Source: Neurospora crassa OR74A
Lineage: Eukaryota; Ascomycota; Sordariomycetes; Sordariales; Sordariaceae
Direction: 5' to 3'
Length of the DNA: 64,000 nucleotides
NCBI RefSeq assembly: GCF_000182925.2
Contig: NC_026501.1
Location: forward strand, 7,295,917 to 7,359,916
Shown in pieces: positions 33,793 to 45,853 of this stretch (position 1 is the first letter of the stretch; the number at the start of each line of letters is the position of its first letter). The position numbers were made by a program, and so were the translations under genes. A model generated the notes under the pieces. It worked only from the letters and a program-made list of their open reading frames with translations, did no database searches and was not told where the DNA came from.

Positions 33793-36700
33793 AATGCCAG
33801 CTGAGAGATGTCTAGTGATCGGTTATTTTTTTTTTCGGTACATGAGCTCGGAGGGCCAATATCGACATGGAGCCTCAGATGTTGCTGCTGTCATGTCCAT
33901 TTTTTTTTCTATATATATCTTTTGCTTCTTTGCCATCATTTCTTCGGGCGGGCGTTGGCGTGGTGTGCTGTTTTGTTTTGTTTTGGAATCCTCAGGGATC
34001 TGGAGTCTGGCGTCTGGAATAATGTACCTATGATATCTTTTTCCTCTGTTCTGAACAATTGTTTAATATGCCTTCCAACTAGACCGAGAAGTTCCAAATT
34101 GTTTTGCTGTGCTTGTGGTGTGCCCTGAAAAGTTGGGTTTGCTGTGTTTTTTTTCAACGTGATGAAGAGCTCTGTCATTGTTGCTCTTTCGGCTTTGGCG
34201 GTGGTGAAGTTACAGTGAAGGTAAGTGGTGGTGGCGGCGGCGTTAACAGTGGTGCTAGCGTCGGTGGTAGTGTAGTGGCAGTAGTAGCGGTAGCGGCAGT
34301 AATGGTTGGTGGCGGTGATGTTGTTGTTGTTGTTGTTGTTCAGTTGTGGTGTGCATCGTCGTGGTGGAAGAGGGGAAGACAGGCTGGTGGTGAATTTGGT
34401 GGTGGAACTGGTGTATTTTTTGTTTGCCAAAGCAAAGACGGGGAACTGAGGACAAATGGATATATGTGACCAGTGAATTTTGGATTTTCCATGCAATGCG
34501 GCAGAGAGACACGGTATCTGACGTCAGAAAGATCCGCGCACTTGTACTGTGTTGAAGGAATGCCGTTTAGTTTTGGGTGAAAACAAGTCGTGTTCCCATC
34601 CCGTGTGGTCGGTCGAGTCTGGTGCCGGTGTGTGCCCCTTCCCCTGGGTCATTCGGAGGTGTCGCCGGTAGGTGGTGGTGTTGCAAGTGGTGCAAGTGGT
34701 CGGCTGCTGTGGTAGGTGCCTAGGTCGTGGTCGTAGTGGGGGGATTGGTAACGATTTTGTAAGTCAGCTCTGAGGTCCCTTTCCCATCGCCATGACCCCC
34801 TCCAACAAGGTTGTTCCCTTCCGCCAACCTTGTTCCGCCTTGATCTTCAAGAGGGTTGAGATTTGCGAGTTGGGCACGGGACTTGGACCCGTAGTGTGAG
34901 TGTAAGTGTAAGCTGAGTGTAGGTAGACAGACAAGTTTGAGATGTGGACGAACGACAGACCGGTCCCTCAGTATGGTAAATGATAGTCGGTTTTCAGCGC
35001 ATCAGGGTCCGACATCCAGATGACGGGAAATTCCTCTTCCTTCAGCCGCGTTGAAGCCATGCTGCCGCCATGCTGGAATAGGAAAACATGATACCACTGA
35101 CATGAAACTGACTCTCGTATCCTCCATCATCAGACCGTAAGAATGGCATTTTCATGACCGGCTCGCCGGGGAGACCGTGTTCTATATGTGCTCGCTAGCG
35201 CTCCTAAGTCGGGATCATGCTGCAACAGACTCTGGCCACTGCTCTTTTTTGGGGGTTCCCTGTCTGCTTTTCTCTGATGCACTTGATGCAGTTCGATCCG
35301 GTGGTCCCCAGCAGCCTTGGCGCTTGCTCTGTTGAACGCTGATTTGCTGTGGCAGCCAGGGGCCAGGCATGGCACTTCCGCAAGTTGAGTGCTGAATGGT
35401 GGCACGCCAATGACAAAAAAGCTGGCACCTTCAGTTCCTCTATGCAAGTGGTCAGAAAAAAAGGAACCGGATATGCCACCTCAACCGACAACACGGCTCA
35501 CTTCGGTCTGGAAAAGCCTTTGTAAACCTTTCTTAGTGCGTGATTATTACAATTTGCAAACATATCGAACAGAGTTTTTTGGAGATTTCTCTACTCAAGC
35601 ACTGCCTACCTAGAGATGCGTGAAAAGAGCAAGTACCTATGCAGCTACTCTTGCGACTTTTTGGTTGGTCACCCATGTGGTGCCCGGCAGGTACCAGCTT
35701 TTCTGTCACGAGCGTGGGTGGGTAAAGTCACTGACAGTGAGTGCCTCGCAGGCCCGGTGCAGACCCTCGCTAGCCATCATACGATAGTAGGAGGCACCTC
35801 CGATGTTGTCATGACCAATTAGACCTCGTCGGTGACTGGCCCGGACCAGTCAACGACCTTTCTGGCAACTGCCATGGGATTGCCATCCAATCCACTTGTC
35901 AATAACACTTGACACTTTCTAGACTGCTCTGTCTGCCGTCTCACTGTCAGGCAGCTTTTCCGATGGCGGCTGATCGTCGAATCTCTGTCACTTCCACCTA
36001 CTTCCTCCTTCTTGTTATCTTCAGACATCCAATCAGTCTGTTTTCTTCGGGCGTAGGACGGCAGGAAACATCATGTTCACATAGGTAAATTCAGCGAGCA
36101 TTTGAGCGATCAGCGGTATGCTGCGCTTGTGACAACCCTTAACAACGTGCCTCTATCGAACCCTGCATTCTTACCCTCTCTTGGTCACGACAAAGACCGC
36201 GTTCCGTCAGGTCTAGCCTCAATCTGCACGCAATTCGGCCTTCCTCCAAGACATCATGATGGTTTTTTCTGTTCCAATCTCGAACAGTCTTGCAGCATGT
36301 CCAATATATGCCCGATTGGCTCGTTCGTTCACGATGTTGGGCCTTCAAGGAATCGAGATCCAACTGGGAAGGAATTGTTGGGCACAAACACAACGACGCT
36401 GACCACAGCATACCTATGTACCTACCTTCTATGTTGACCGCTTTACCTTGTAACCGGGGCAGAAATCTGTTCCTGCTCCTTTGGTTGGTCACAGCTAACA
36501 CGGATAACACCAGCCAATCGCAGCCCTGTACTGAACCTTTTCTTTCCTGTTCTTTCCTACCTTCCTTCTATTTTTTATAAGAATTTTTTTTATTTAATTT
36601 TTTTTTTTTTAAAAAAAGGTACACTACAACTCCCCTCCTCGATCCAAGACCCCCCAACGCTCCAGTGCTTCAAGCCCTTCAAAATGACTAATGCGCCTGG

Positions 36701-36963
36701 CATGGGGATCAATTACAGACATTATGTGAATAGTGTACAGTGATGCGTGGTTACGCTAGGCACCCGCCCCTCCCATACAAGTTCGCCTTCACGCCGTCTT
36801 TTTGAGAGACCACGGACTCCTCCAACACCTTGTCCTGTTGACCCAGAAGGAAAGAGCAACAAACCGCCAAATTCCCGGAATCGACACGGTCAATATGATG
36901 GGATGCTACGTGTACCGTGAAAAGTGTGTACTGTCGGCGGAAGTGACAATGGGTGATGACCCG
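33793..36963. other. 3' flank of the bHLH gene and gene-poor spacer
   Basis: T-rich 3' flank, then a GGT/GTT-rich trinucleotide stretch (about 34195-34345) that creates low-complexity frames on both strands. No supported gene. An A/T-only inverted stretch lies near 36580-36618, just beyond the 3' end of the minus-strand orphan gene. Confidence 0.45.
34195..34345 (+). repeat. GGT/GGC/GTT trinucleotide-rich low-complexity stretch
   Basis: Interspersed GGT, GGC, AGT and GTT triplets end in about eight GTT units (to about 34340). Minus-strand frames across it read poly-Asn/Thr and are not credible proteins. Confidence 0.75.
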
Positions 36964-37908
36964 TCATCGACCACCGCATCCACAAGTCAACACTCGGTGC
37001 ACCACGAATCCCAGGTCCCATCCATGCTCTCCATCCCTCATCAATATGATGCTTCCCCAGCAGCACAACCTCCCCTCGCTGGACAGCCGAGCCGCCTCTT
37101 CCTCGTCCAGCTCGGAAAAGTCTGACAAGATGCACCGCGACTGCACCCACTCATCGTCGTCATCAAAGTGGCGGGGAAAGGCGACGTCAACGTCCACTCC
37201 ACCAGCAAGCTCGTTGGGCAGGCGGATGCCAGAGAGGAATTGCTGCACTACGGCTCGCGGCAGAGCAACCTGCTCGATCTTGATGCTTCCGTGTCCCGGA
37301 TAGGGACCTCTTCCTGCTGCAGGTAACGGTTGGCGAACGTCGTCAAAATCAGTGATGGAAAGCTTGCATCGCGGGATGTGGATGAAGGGTGTCTCGGCGG
37401 ACGCGCTGATGCTGACATTCTGAGATGGTTGTCGGCTGCGCCCATCTGTTGCTGATGTTGTCCTTGTTGATGTTGTTGCTGTTGTTGTTGTTGTCGGCCA
37501 TACGGCTACGAGCATCTCGGGGGAAGACCTCGTCACACCGTCTTCAGATTGCGGTGACTCTTGCATCGGATACCAGGTAATATCTTGCATCGATGTCGGA
37601 ACTGGACGGTTATACTGCAGCCCTCTTGAATGGACCAAGACGACGCTTTGCGACATGTTGGAACCGACATGCTGCTGCTGGTGTTGGTTTGGTGGTGGTG
37701 GTGATTCGGTCCCACTTGGTGTAGACGGGTTCGGGTTATTGGTGGGCGTAGTGCTGGGGAAGCTTTCCGCCGTGGTGTTATTGCCGCTAGTGGTTGATGG
37801 TGCTGGCGAAGAGGAGACAGTCTCAAGTGAAAAACGATCTGAAGCTGAACACGACTGCCACCCGCTGGAATGCGGCAGGGCAGCCGGACGTGGGAGCGTG
37901 GCAGCCAT
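36964..37908 (-). CDS. Hypothetical protein, low-complexity N-terminus and acidic C-terminal region
   Basis: Single-exon frame of 314 aa. Residues 1-165 are Ser/Thr/Pro/Gln-rich, with HQQQQH-like and TTTTTATTSTRTT tracts. Residues about 170-314 have a more balanced composition: ETPFIHIPRCKLSITDFDDV, SIKIEQVALPRAVVQQFLSG, then DVAFPRHFDDDDEWVQ, ILSDFSELDEEEAA and a cysteine pair near the end (LTCGCGG). I recognise no domain. The contrast between a disordered N-terminus and a structured-looking C-terminus in one long uninterrupted frame supports a real, probably lineage-restricted gene. An alternative is a larger gene with an unseen upstream exon. Confidence 0.6.
   Translation of the reverse strand: MAATLPRPAALPHSSGWQSCSASDRFSLETVSSSPAPSTTSGNNTTAESFPSTTPTNNPNPSTPSGTESPPPPNQHQQQHVGSNMSQSVVLVHSRGLQYNRPVPTSMQDITWYPMQESPQSEDGVTRSSPEMLVAVWPTTTTTATTSTRTTSATDGRSRQPSQNVSISASAETPFIHIPRCKLSITDFDDVRQPLPAAGRGPYPGHGSIKIEQVALPRAVVQQFLSGIRLPNELAGGVDVDVAFPRHFDDDDEWVQSRCILSDFSELDEEEAARLSSEGRLCCWGSIILMRDGEHGWDLGFVVHRVLTCGCGGR
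37458..37495 (+). repeat. TGT/TTG trinucleotide repeat within the orphan coding frame
   Basis: Imperfect TTG/TGT triplets that on the minus strand encode the Thr/Ala/Ser-rich tract of the orphan protein. Confidence 0.7.
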
Positions 37909-40900
37909 GATGCAGACCCTCTCTCAAGTCAGGCAAGCCGGGCAGATAAGGCCCGTCCTATTTGCGATCAAACAGTCGCCACTCAATGACTATTCACTTT
38001 GGTGCCAGCGAACGCTCACGAGACTTTCGAGACAGGAAAGGCCGTAAGGAAGGGTATCCGTGTGGTCGATCGTCCTTGAACTATTCCGCCACAGCAAGGG
38101 GGATTCTGAGTGTGTCGTCGGGTTTATGCCCGAATACATTTATACCCGAATACGTGGATGCGAAAAGGGCGCGGGGGATAACACATTAATATATAGCTCT
38201 CTACACGCAGTGGTGAAGCAACCAAGGCCAGCACACGTTGCAACGAAGCAAGAAGGCATTGGCAGGGCATTGCCAAAAGGGAGTAGGTCAGTGATGCATA
38301 TGTGCTCAATCTTATCCCCTCTTGACACAGTACAGGTTGATGCCCTGGTTTCCCTCTTGTGTTTGTTCCATGTGCTGACCCGGTTTTATTAGGTAGCTTC
38401 CATGCTCCATTGCTGGCCGCCCAATCACTCTCCAACCATCACGGACGGGGACACTTGTGAGAGACTGTGGCGGGTGGCCACTGGGTGGGATATAATGTAC
38501 CGAACCATTTCCCTTTACTACTCTATTTAGGCCCAAGCACTCACTCACTACACTCCCCTTGGCCTTGATTGATGGTGTGCCCATCATGTCCAGGAACGGG
38601 CAAGAAGAAGGCAAAAAAGGCCAGAATAGGCCGATCATCACAGCTCCTCCATGTCGCCCAATCAGGGGCTTAACTCGGTGAGCGGGGCGCCTAAGGACTC
38701 AGCAAGGAATAAAGCTGGACGCTATTCTCTAGCGCATCGTCAACGACCGCAAGCCCCGGAACTGCTCCAGTCGTAGCTCACCGGGGAAGTGACAGTCCTC
38801 ACTCACGGAACCGTGCCCATCGTCCCCGGCACACTTTGAACCACCGGACGCAGGCGAGACGGAAGATCCCGCGACACAATAGCTCAAGCCCCCCATGAGT
38901 TCCGGATGCAAAAACGAAACATGATCATCCACACCCTTACCCGCATCGGTGACACATCATATGATTTTCAGCATTGCAAGACACCAAACGAGATCGTCGG
39001 CATCTTCCATTGCCCAAAAGACGGGGAAAACTGGCCAACATATAGCCACTGGGTAACCACGATATGTGAAGAACAGTGCAGCATTTCTTGATCGAAAACC
39101 TTCCTGCTAGGTGCCCAGTGTTCCATCGGACCAAACACACCGAGACACTGACCTAGCTTTATGTTCCATGAGGGGATTCCCGCAAAGGAATTTATACCAT
39201 AGTATATAGGGCTAAACCAGACGTTTGGGCATTGTAATACCGGAAAACCGGGGGGTGGAAATGGTGAGACCCTCAGCGAAATCCGAACCAAACTGCCAGG
39301 CAACAGACACATACATACCTACACGGCAGGCACCTTACACACCTTTTGGTAAGGCTTAGCAAGCTCCCTCTCTTTCCTTTTTCTTTTCTTTTCTTCTTTT
39401 GCTTTTTAAGCTGTGTTGGCTTGGAACAGAAGTATCAACAACAAGTGAGACACTCACCGGTTTCATGGTTGTCCTGTCTACCCAATGCCGGTGAAGGTTC
39501 AAGGTCCTTTCACCTTCGTGCTGTGTAGGTACTGTATGAGCTGTGAGCCTTCGCCTCATTTCGTCGGCCCCCGCAGCTTTATACCGAACCTATCAAAGCT
39601 CGGAGCTGCACCTTTTTTGGACAAACCCTACTTCTACCGTACCGACCACTCTCTCTCCGAACCATATCGGAGGTTAAGAGATCAGGAGAAACATACTTGG
39701 CTTTACCTAAAGCTGAGGCAATTTCGCGCACCTCGCCGTCATCATATCGTACACTTGTGCGGTCAAATCTCGCCCGAGATAAGCTGATGATGATATTCTC
39801 CTACTATTGGTTGTCTTCATACCAGTCTTCGGTCTACTTTGGAACCGACAGCTCTGGTATTCTTGGAGAAACCATTGAAGGCTGCCCATTCTGGGGCGGG
39901 TCCTTCTTAGTAGATAAACTATACCCCAGTCTTGCTGCCTGATCGGCGTGCCATGAAGATCAGATGGAAGACAGTGGGAAGTTAGGCCAGTCTTACACTA
40001 GCTGCTCCGACTAGTGCTCTCTTCTTCATTGGAATAACATTGGAACAAGGTATCAAAGGGAAAGCTTGCCCGGTACGATGCGTCCATATTAGAAACTCTG
40101 TAGCGTAATGTACCTAGGGACGAACCGCGTTGGGACTGGACCTTGCATAGGTAGACGCCGTGTCAAACACGCACGGCTGACGGCCAACGTCATGTTATAT
40201 CGTCTTCCTGTCATCCTATGTCCTTGCCCTTCCTTTACCTTCCACTTTGATAAAGACGCCAAAGACCGCGAATATACAAACGGGTTGCCTGTCAGCCTTG
40301 GTATCCGGTTTGTCTTTCCGTCCTTGTGAGGGCTGTCTGGTATGTATGTCCACCCTGTTTTGCCTTCTAATTCTCCCACCTAATTATCCCACGAGGAGCC
40401 GAGGGAGACGAGATCCACGAGCTAACTAGAGATAGATACCTATTGGCAGTGTTGATTCGTGAACACTCTAAACAGACGCAGACTTCTCGAAAGTTGTGGT
40501 TCTTTCAATTGCAACTTCCTAACAGGGCCTAAAACATCCCCAAAATCATGTTCGATATATCCTCGAATGATAGAGCTTGGAAATTCTGGCACTCCATAGC
40601 TTTAGGAGACGTAAGCGGCCCGTTGGGTCTGCTTTTTGTTTGCTTGTTCTTTGTACTTGTTCTTTGTGCTTGTTCTGTGCTTTGGTCAAGGCGAAAAAAG
40701 AGGGAAAGAAAAAAAAAAAAGAAAGAAAGAAGAAAAAAGAAGAGGGTTGGACGATGGATTCTCCTCGCGACCTCTTCTCTAGTAGAAGTGCACTGGAGTT
40801 GCGAAGCCCCTTAGCCGAAATCATATAAGCCGTACATAGTTTGTACAAGAGTTGAGGCGAGGCGAGGCTATCTCCCTACCTTGCTAACAAGTTTACCATC

Positions 40901-42053
40901 CTGCTTAGTATCAAGGCATCTACCGGCCCACTCTCTCTCTGCTTCTTCCGCTTCTTCTTCTTCTCCCTTTTTTGTTTTTTTTTTCTTTTCGGTTCATGTT
41001 TCTCCTTTCCTTCTTTCGTTGCTTTTCCCCCAACTTTAATCCCCTCTACCTATCCAGACCGGGGGATAGGATTGCATTGCCGAAGGGCTGGTCCTTGACT
41101 TACCCAAGCCACCCCGAAAGGCATAATAAAATGAGCAAGATGAAGTATCAATATCACATGGCAAGGCTTAGAGTTTCCATCTTTTTTCGGTGCCCCTAGT
41201 GATTAAATGACCTTAGTCTGTATGTACCTAGTAGCTTCATAATCCACGGAGAGCACCGGATTAGGTAGAAAGGGGCAGGGCGTGCCAAGATCCGAACTCA
41301 CCACTCGCATTCGTCGGCTTCACGCTTAAATGGAAAGAAAGTACGTCACCTTACTGTCCTTGAAGGTTCATGAAGCCCCTGAAAGGGATGTTGACTGGAG
41401 TTCATCGTCATTGATCATGCTTCCAATTGTTAATAGATAGGTATACCTACATATACAACTTGTACAAATCACACAGTGATGGACAAGCTTGCCTCACTGC
41501 TATAAGAATACCTACCTTATCTCTACGGAAGCTACCCGACTGGCTTCTTCCTAAGCCTAGGAACCGACCAGACCAGTCTCTTTTTGTATGACGATCAGCT
41601 TTGCTTCCACAGGGACACGACTTTATAAGAACATACTGGAAAAGACTTGGCCAGACCGTTTCTTCGACAATTCAAAGCCATTCAACGTTTGTTATTGCTT
41701 TTATTTGCCCGCTTTTCGGACTATTGTCTACTTCGAAATGCGCTGCTCTCTGAGCATATCGATTTCCATTTCCTTCTTGGATCCCTGTTTGTTCTTACGT
41801 TGTCCATTCAAATTTCCCACTATTCCCTCCGTTCGCTTCTCATCGGAACCTTCCATCTTGAGCAGAAGAGATGATGTCATTTAACTTCCCTAATGCTGAA
41901 TCCTACTGGTAGGTGGCACCTTCTATTTTCCCTACTAACTTCTTTTACCTCCAAATCAATAGCTGTACCCAAGTTCCCAACCGGGCAGTTGCAACCTCTC
42001 TCGCTCCCTTTTACTTAGAGGTAGGCATTATCCATAGGGTATCCGCTTACCCC
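37909..42053. other. Gene-poor interval (4.1 kb)
   Basis: No supported gene. A TATATA-like word near 38190-38197 could belong to the promoter of the minus-strand orphan gene. A purine-rich A/G tract lies at about 40690-40745 and a pyrimidine-rich tract at about 40930-40990. Small frames here (for example 41588-41884, +) lack motifs. Confidence 0.4.
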
Positions 42054-42761
42054 CTATCCTCTCCTCCTCCTTCTTATATCTGCTCGCCCCGAGTCTTCCA
42101 TCTGCTCTCTCAACCATTTTGCACAGACAGAATATGAAGCAGCAGTCTGCCTCCTGATTTTGTTCTTCTTTGCAGCCTCTTCGGCCTCTTTTTCTTCTTC
42201 TTCTTCTTCTTGTTTCTCACGTTGTGCAAAGTCGGCATCACGCGCCCGTGGTGTGATCAAAATAGCCATGACCGTATCTTGGCCTGCCGTTACCTGCGCC
42301 GTTGTTTTTCCTATTGGTATTGCCCCTGATTTCGACTCCCCCGCTTCGAGTTCAAAATCAGGTTCAGGCCTAGTTTGGGGCTTGGACACCGACGGCGACG
42401 GTGGTGGTGACGGCGACCGAACCGAAAGGACTCCTTCTGTGGCTCCAGTGGGGGTTGTGTATCCCAAGAAACTCGCGTCTGTTTCGGCAACGACGAAGTT
42501 GGAAATTACTGGATGGGCTACGTTGAGGGGCTGAAGCTGCTGCTTCTGGGCGGTGGCCGCGGCGGCGGAGGAGGAGGGGGAGGGGATAAGAGAAGGAGAG
42601 GATATGGTCGTGGTTGCGGTGGCTGGGGAAGAGGAAATCCAGGAGGAGGAGTAGTTGTTAAAGGCACGTGGTGTGCTTGGCCCTTTGGCCGAGGAGTTTC
42701 CATCGAACTCGTGGACTTCCCGAACCTCCTGGACGCTGGGGTTCTGGGTGTTTGGTAGCAT
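42054..42761 (-). CDS. Hypothetical protein, Ser/Pro-rich with a Glu-rich charged stretch
   Basis: Single-exon frame of 235 aa starting MLPNTQNPSVQEV. The N-terminal third is Ser/Thr/Ala-rich. A middle block (LNVAHPVISNFVVAETDASF, then GYTTPTGATEGVLSV) has normal composition. A run of eight Glu and Lys residues near residue 185 (REKQEEEEEEKEAEE) is probably helical or a short coiled coil, followed by KWLREQMEDSGRADIRRRRRG, with a terminal Arg run that could act as a nuclear signal. No domain is recognised. The length and the non-repetitive middle argue for a gene. A chance frame in GC-rich low-complexity DNA remains possible. Confidence 0.5.
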   Translation of the reverse strand: MLPNTQNPSVQEVREVHEFDGNSSAKGPSTPRAFNNYSSSWISSSPATATTTISSPSLIPSPSSSAAAATAQKQQLQPLNVAHPVISNFVVAETDASFLGYTTPTGATEGVLSVRSPSPPPSPSVSKPQTRPEPDFELEAGESKSGAIPIGKTTAQVTAGQDTVMAILITPRARDADFAQREKQEEEEEEKEAEEAAKKNKIRRQTAASYSVCAKWLREQMEDSGRADIRRRRRG

Positions 42762-44664
42762 GATGACTGCTCGAGTATATGGTTTTGGCTTGCCTGTGCG
42801 ATTGGCGTTGGTTGTTGGGAGGTCTAGATGCAGTCAAATACTGCCTTTGACAAGTATTGAAAGATTCAAGGCAAACTACGTACCTCTTGATACCTAGAGT
42901 TAGTGTTGTGTGATCTCGGCCTTGACTCCAAGCGTGTGGTTGACTGATGGCTTGCCGTCGTTCCCCTCGAGTTCAGGTGCGGATGGGGAAGAAAAGAAAG
43001 TAAGAGCTCCAGGAGAAAATCATATGCATTATGGCCGGCCTTTAATGGACATTCTGGCTTGTTTTCTTTGCCCCAGGTGAGCATGTCATGGGTGCTGGCA
43101 ATATTCGCTCTTCATCATATGTTGTTGCCATGATGGTTGAACATGATGACTCCAATGACATTCACGACCCGTCCTGCACTTGAACATGTAAACTTGAAGG
43201 CTTGAATGGCTGAAGATAAAGGATCCAAGAGCTGGTGCATCATGATTGCGGGACGAGGCTGCGTAGGTAGCTTCGTTAGAGGTATTAAGGCATCTCAACA
43301 AACGAATTCCCCAGATATTATTCGCTTGTGAGAGCTACCGCAAGGCATTTTCCTTACAGTATTGAAGATCCCCAGGGTAGGGGCTCTGCCTGACCTTTAT
43401 ATAGGCGAAGCTCTTCACTTATGTGGAACCCAATATTTGGCATTACGTATTGTCGTTCATACGGGTAGTCGGACACTCACACATGTTTGTTCAGGGGTTC
43501 AAGGAGGTCACACCGACAGGAGATAAGCCCCGTCATTCGGTCTGGTATGGCAGATACGGGCACCAGATGGGTAGTGAAGCTTGACTGGAAACACGGGTGT
43601 AACCGTCGTGCACAATGTGTTGTACGTTCTGGACATGAAGCTGCGATGCTTATCGCAAGGAATGGACATGAAACTGACCATGTCGAGCGGGGTGTGTCAC
43701 TGAACACATCTCGGAATTGTTCATTTGAACGACAGGCAGAAATCTCCATTGTATCCGAAAGATATGTCTTCACCCGGTGCCGACGGTTAACGTAATAACG
43801 TGGTTTCTCTTGTCTATTGGCATGTCCGTCCTCCATTAAAACTGGGGTGGGTTAGGAGGCATTACACGTAATGCCTAGCACCTAAGAAATACCTGGTCGA
43901 GTCTCACTACCGTATATGAGCAATACACGTCTTTATGAGGAACGCCTTCATATCAGACGGAAAGTACTTATCAACTGAGTCACTATTCACTGGGTAGTTC
44001 CTTCACTTGGGGCGCCTTCACCTGGACCTTCATGTGAACAAAGACGAACGATACATACATACAGGTTGCCGTACTAGGTCGGCTGTCACTAGCACTCCTG
44101 ACAGTGGCAATAATAGATTTAAGTAATTAGGTCTTCACTTGAAAGCTTAGTTCTGCCATGTGTTATTTATTCCATCCCATGCATCATCCAGACCTTTGAC
44201 CTGGGACTCCTAGTGTTTTGAATAAAATAAAATTAGGAAAATAGAATGGATGAGGTCGTCGAATTCGTCCTAACAGGAAGGCGAAGACGTTAGTGAAGCC
44301 TGGAAGTAGGTACCGAGGGACCTAGATTCGTAGAGGAAAGAATGAAATATGTAGGTAACAACTGTGGTCAAGAGAGTCCCTAAGGAACGGAAAATTGAGG
44401 GCATTGTGCCAAAAGACTGAAGGAGAAAGATAATGAAAATAAAATGAGGAGAAACAAGATAGCGATAGAATTCAATAGAGATGATACCAAATGAGTGCCA
44501 GACCGGGTCCAGCACTACTGGCCACGTCGGAGATACCGTCTGGTGCAAACTAAACAAACAAAAGAGAGATATCCCACCTAGAGGTACCTAGCGAAGAGGT
44601 ATCTTCCAACTAGCCCTCAAATACTTCTTCCAGACTACCTAGGTACCTCTACCTAGTACCTTAC
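42762..44664. other. Intergenic region (1.9 kb)
   Basis: The left end probably holds the promoter of the 42.1-kb minus-strand gene, and the right end the 3' flank of the zincin gene. TACCTAGGTACC-type words cluster at 44577-44671, the last one abutting the zincin stop codon. No gene is supported. Confidence 0.4.
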
Positions 44665-45853
44665 CTAGGCAGTAATATCCGCATAAAAGCGCACCACTCC
44701 CTTGACCCTCTCCCCCTCATCCTCGCGCGACAACGTATACCCACCCGCCGTCTCCTCATCGTCAGGTCTTATATCAGCCAGCCAAGCCATGAGGCCCAGC
44801 ATCGCGTAGCTCTCCGCATTCAAGACCACGCAGCTCGGTCCAGATCCCCAGCGGACGACATCCATGCACGATTGCCAGCCCACTGTAGCATTTGCATTTG
44901 CATCGCAAAGGCCGTAGTATCGACAATGCATCATCTCGTGGAAAATGATTTTCGGCACTGACGACCATTGCGAGACATCATCATCCACCTTACTTTCCAC
45001 TTTGGACTTTAGCAACATGCCGAGGTCCGATACACTGGCGTTGTCATGGTATCTGGTAGAAGTTTTCCTCTTTGCCCGTCTTGTGCTGTCCGAGAAGGCC
45101 TCCCACGTTGCTTGGCCTAGGTCGATCACAACCCTGGCTGGGTTCTGGACGTTGGACTGACCTTGGATGCCGGTGAGACCAAATAGGTTATGGACTTGTC
45201 CGTTTGCGCTGCCCTCGGTAGAAAGTTCATAGGAAGTGAAGGCTTGGCGGGTGAGGTTGGAGGGGAAGGAGCCGGTATTGAAGACTGAATTTGTGGGGTC
45301 GAGGTAGGTGAGAGCACGAGGGGAGGAGGAGGAGGAGCTGGAGTGGTGTATGGGGATGAAGCGGGTTTCTGCAGGTTATTAGCATCATGCAAAGGTCTTG
45401 ACGGCTTGAGATTGAACAGAGAGGGGAACTGATCATGGAAGAAAAAGGGGGCTACTTACGAGCGTCGCAGTGAAACCGTACATCTGCTTCCCAGTGGTTG
45501 GGAGTCCTTCTCCAGTTTGTAGCAAAGTCTCTCAATACGCCGATGACATGTTCATAAGCTGTCATTCGGACCGAGGCACTGTGGGGGTTCATTAGCCGGA
45601 AGTCGTTTGCCCAGTTGAACCTTTGCTTGTCGGACTTTGGCATTTTGAAGAGAGTCTCGTAGACCCGGGCAAAGTCTAAGTCGGAGGAGGATGTGAGCCT
45701 GTTAACGGCTCGGCGGGCATACTCCATGGCCTGTTGAACGAACCCATCGAACTGCTGGTCAAATTTGGCGTCACAGGACGGATCTATGTAATATTTCTTC
45801 AGCTTTCGGGGACTGATGTAGGTCTGTGATGTATATGAAGTTAGCGAGTCCAT
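44665..45853 (-). CDS. HExxH zinc metalloprotease-like protein, fungal aspzincin-related
   Basis: Two exons on the minus strand: 45853-45460 and 45368-44665; 365 aa. The 91-bp intron starts GTAAGT, has a GCTAATAAC branch site and ends CAG. The N-terminal part (IDPSCDAKFDQQFDGFVQQA, VRFHCDARKx) resembles the segment that precedes the catalytic domain in secreted fungal HExxH proteins. The catalytic helix is KIIFHEMMHCRYYG (H275, E276, H279). NAESYAMLGLMAW contains E317 at the position where aspzincins carry the third ligand in NADxYA, so Glu replaces Asp here. No signal peptide is visible at MDSLTSYTSQTY. The frame is open upstream to a CAG acceptor at about 45885, but the preceding short exon gives no in-frame ATG, so I take 45853 as the start. 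Either the protein is cytosolic or an upstream signal exon is unseen. Confidence 0.8.

Noticed and set aside
33936-34496. 186-codon minus-strand frame rich in Asn/Thr/Tyr
   Set aside because: It arises from GGT/GTT trinucleotide repeats in the 3' flank of the bHLH gene; no motif or start context.
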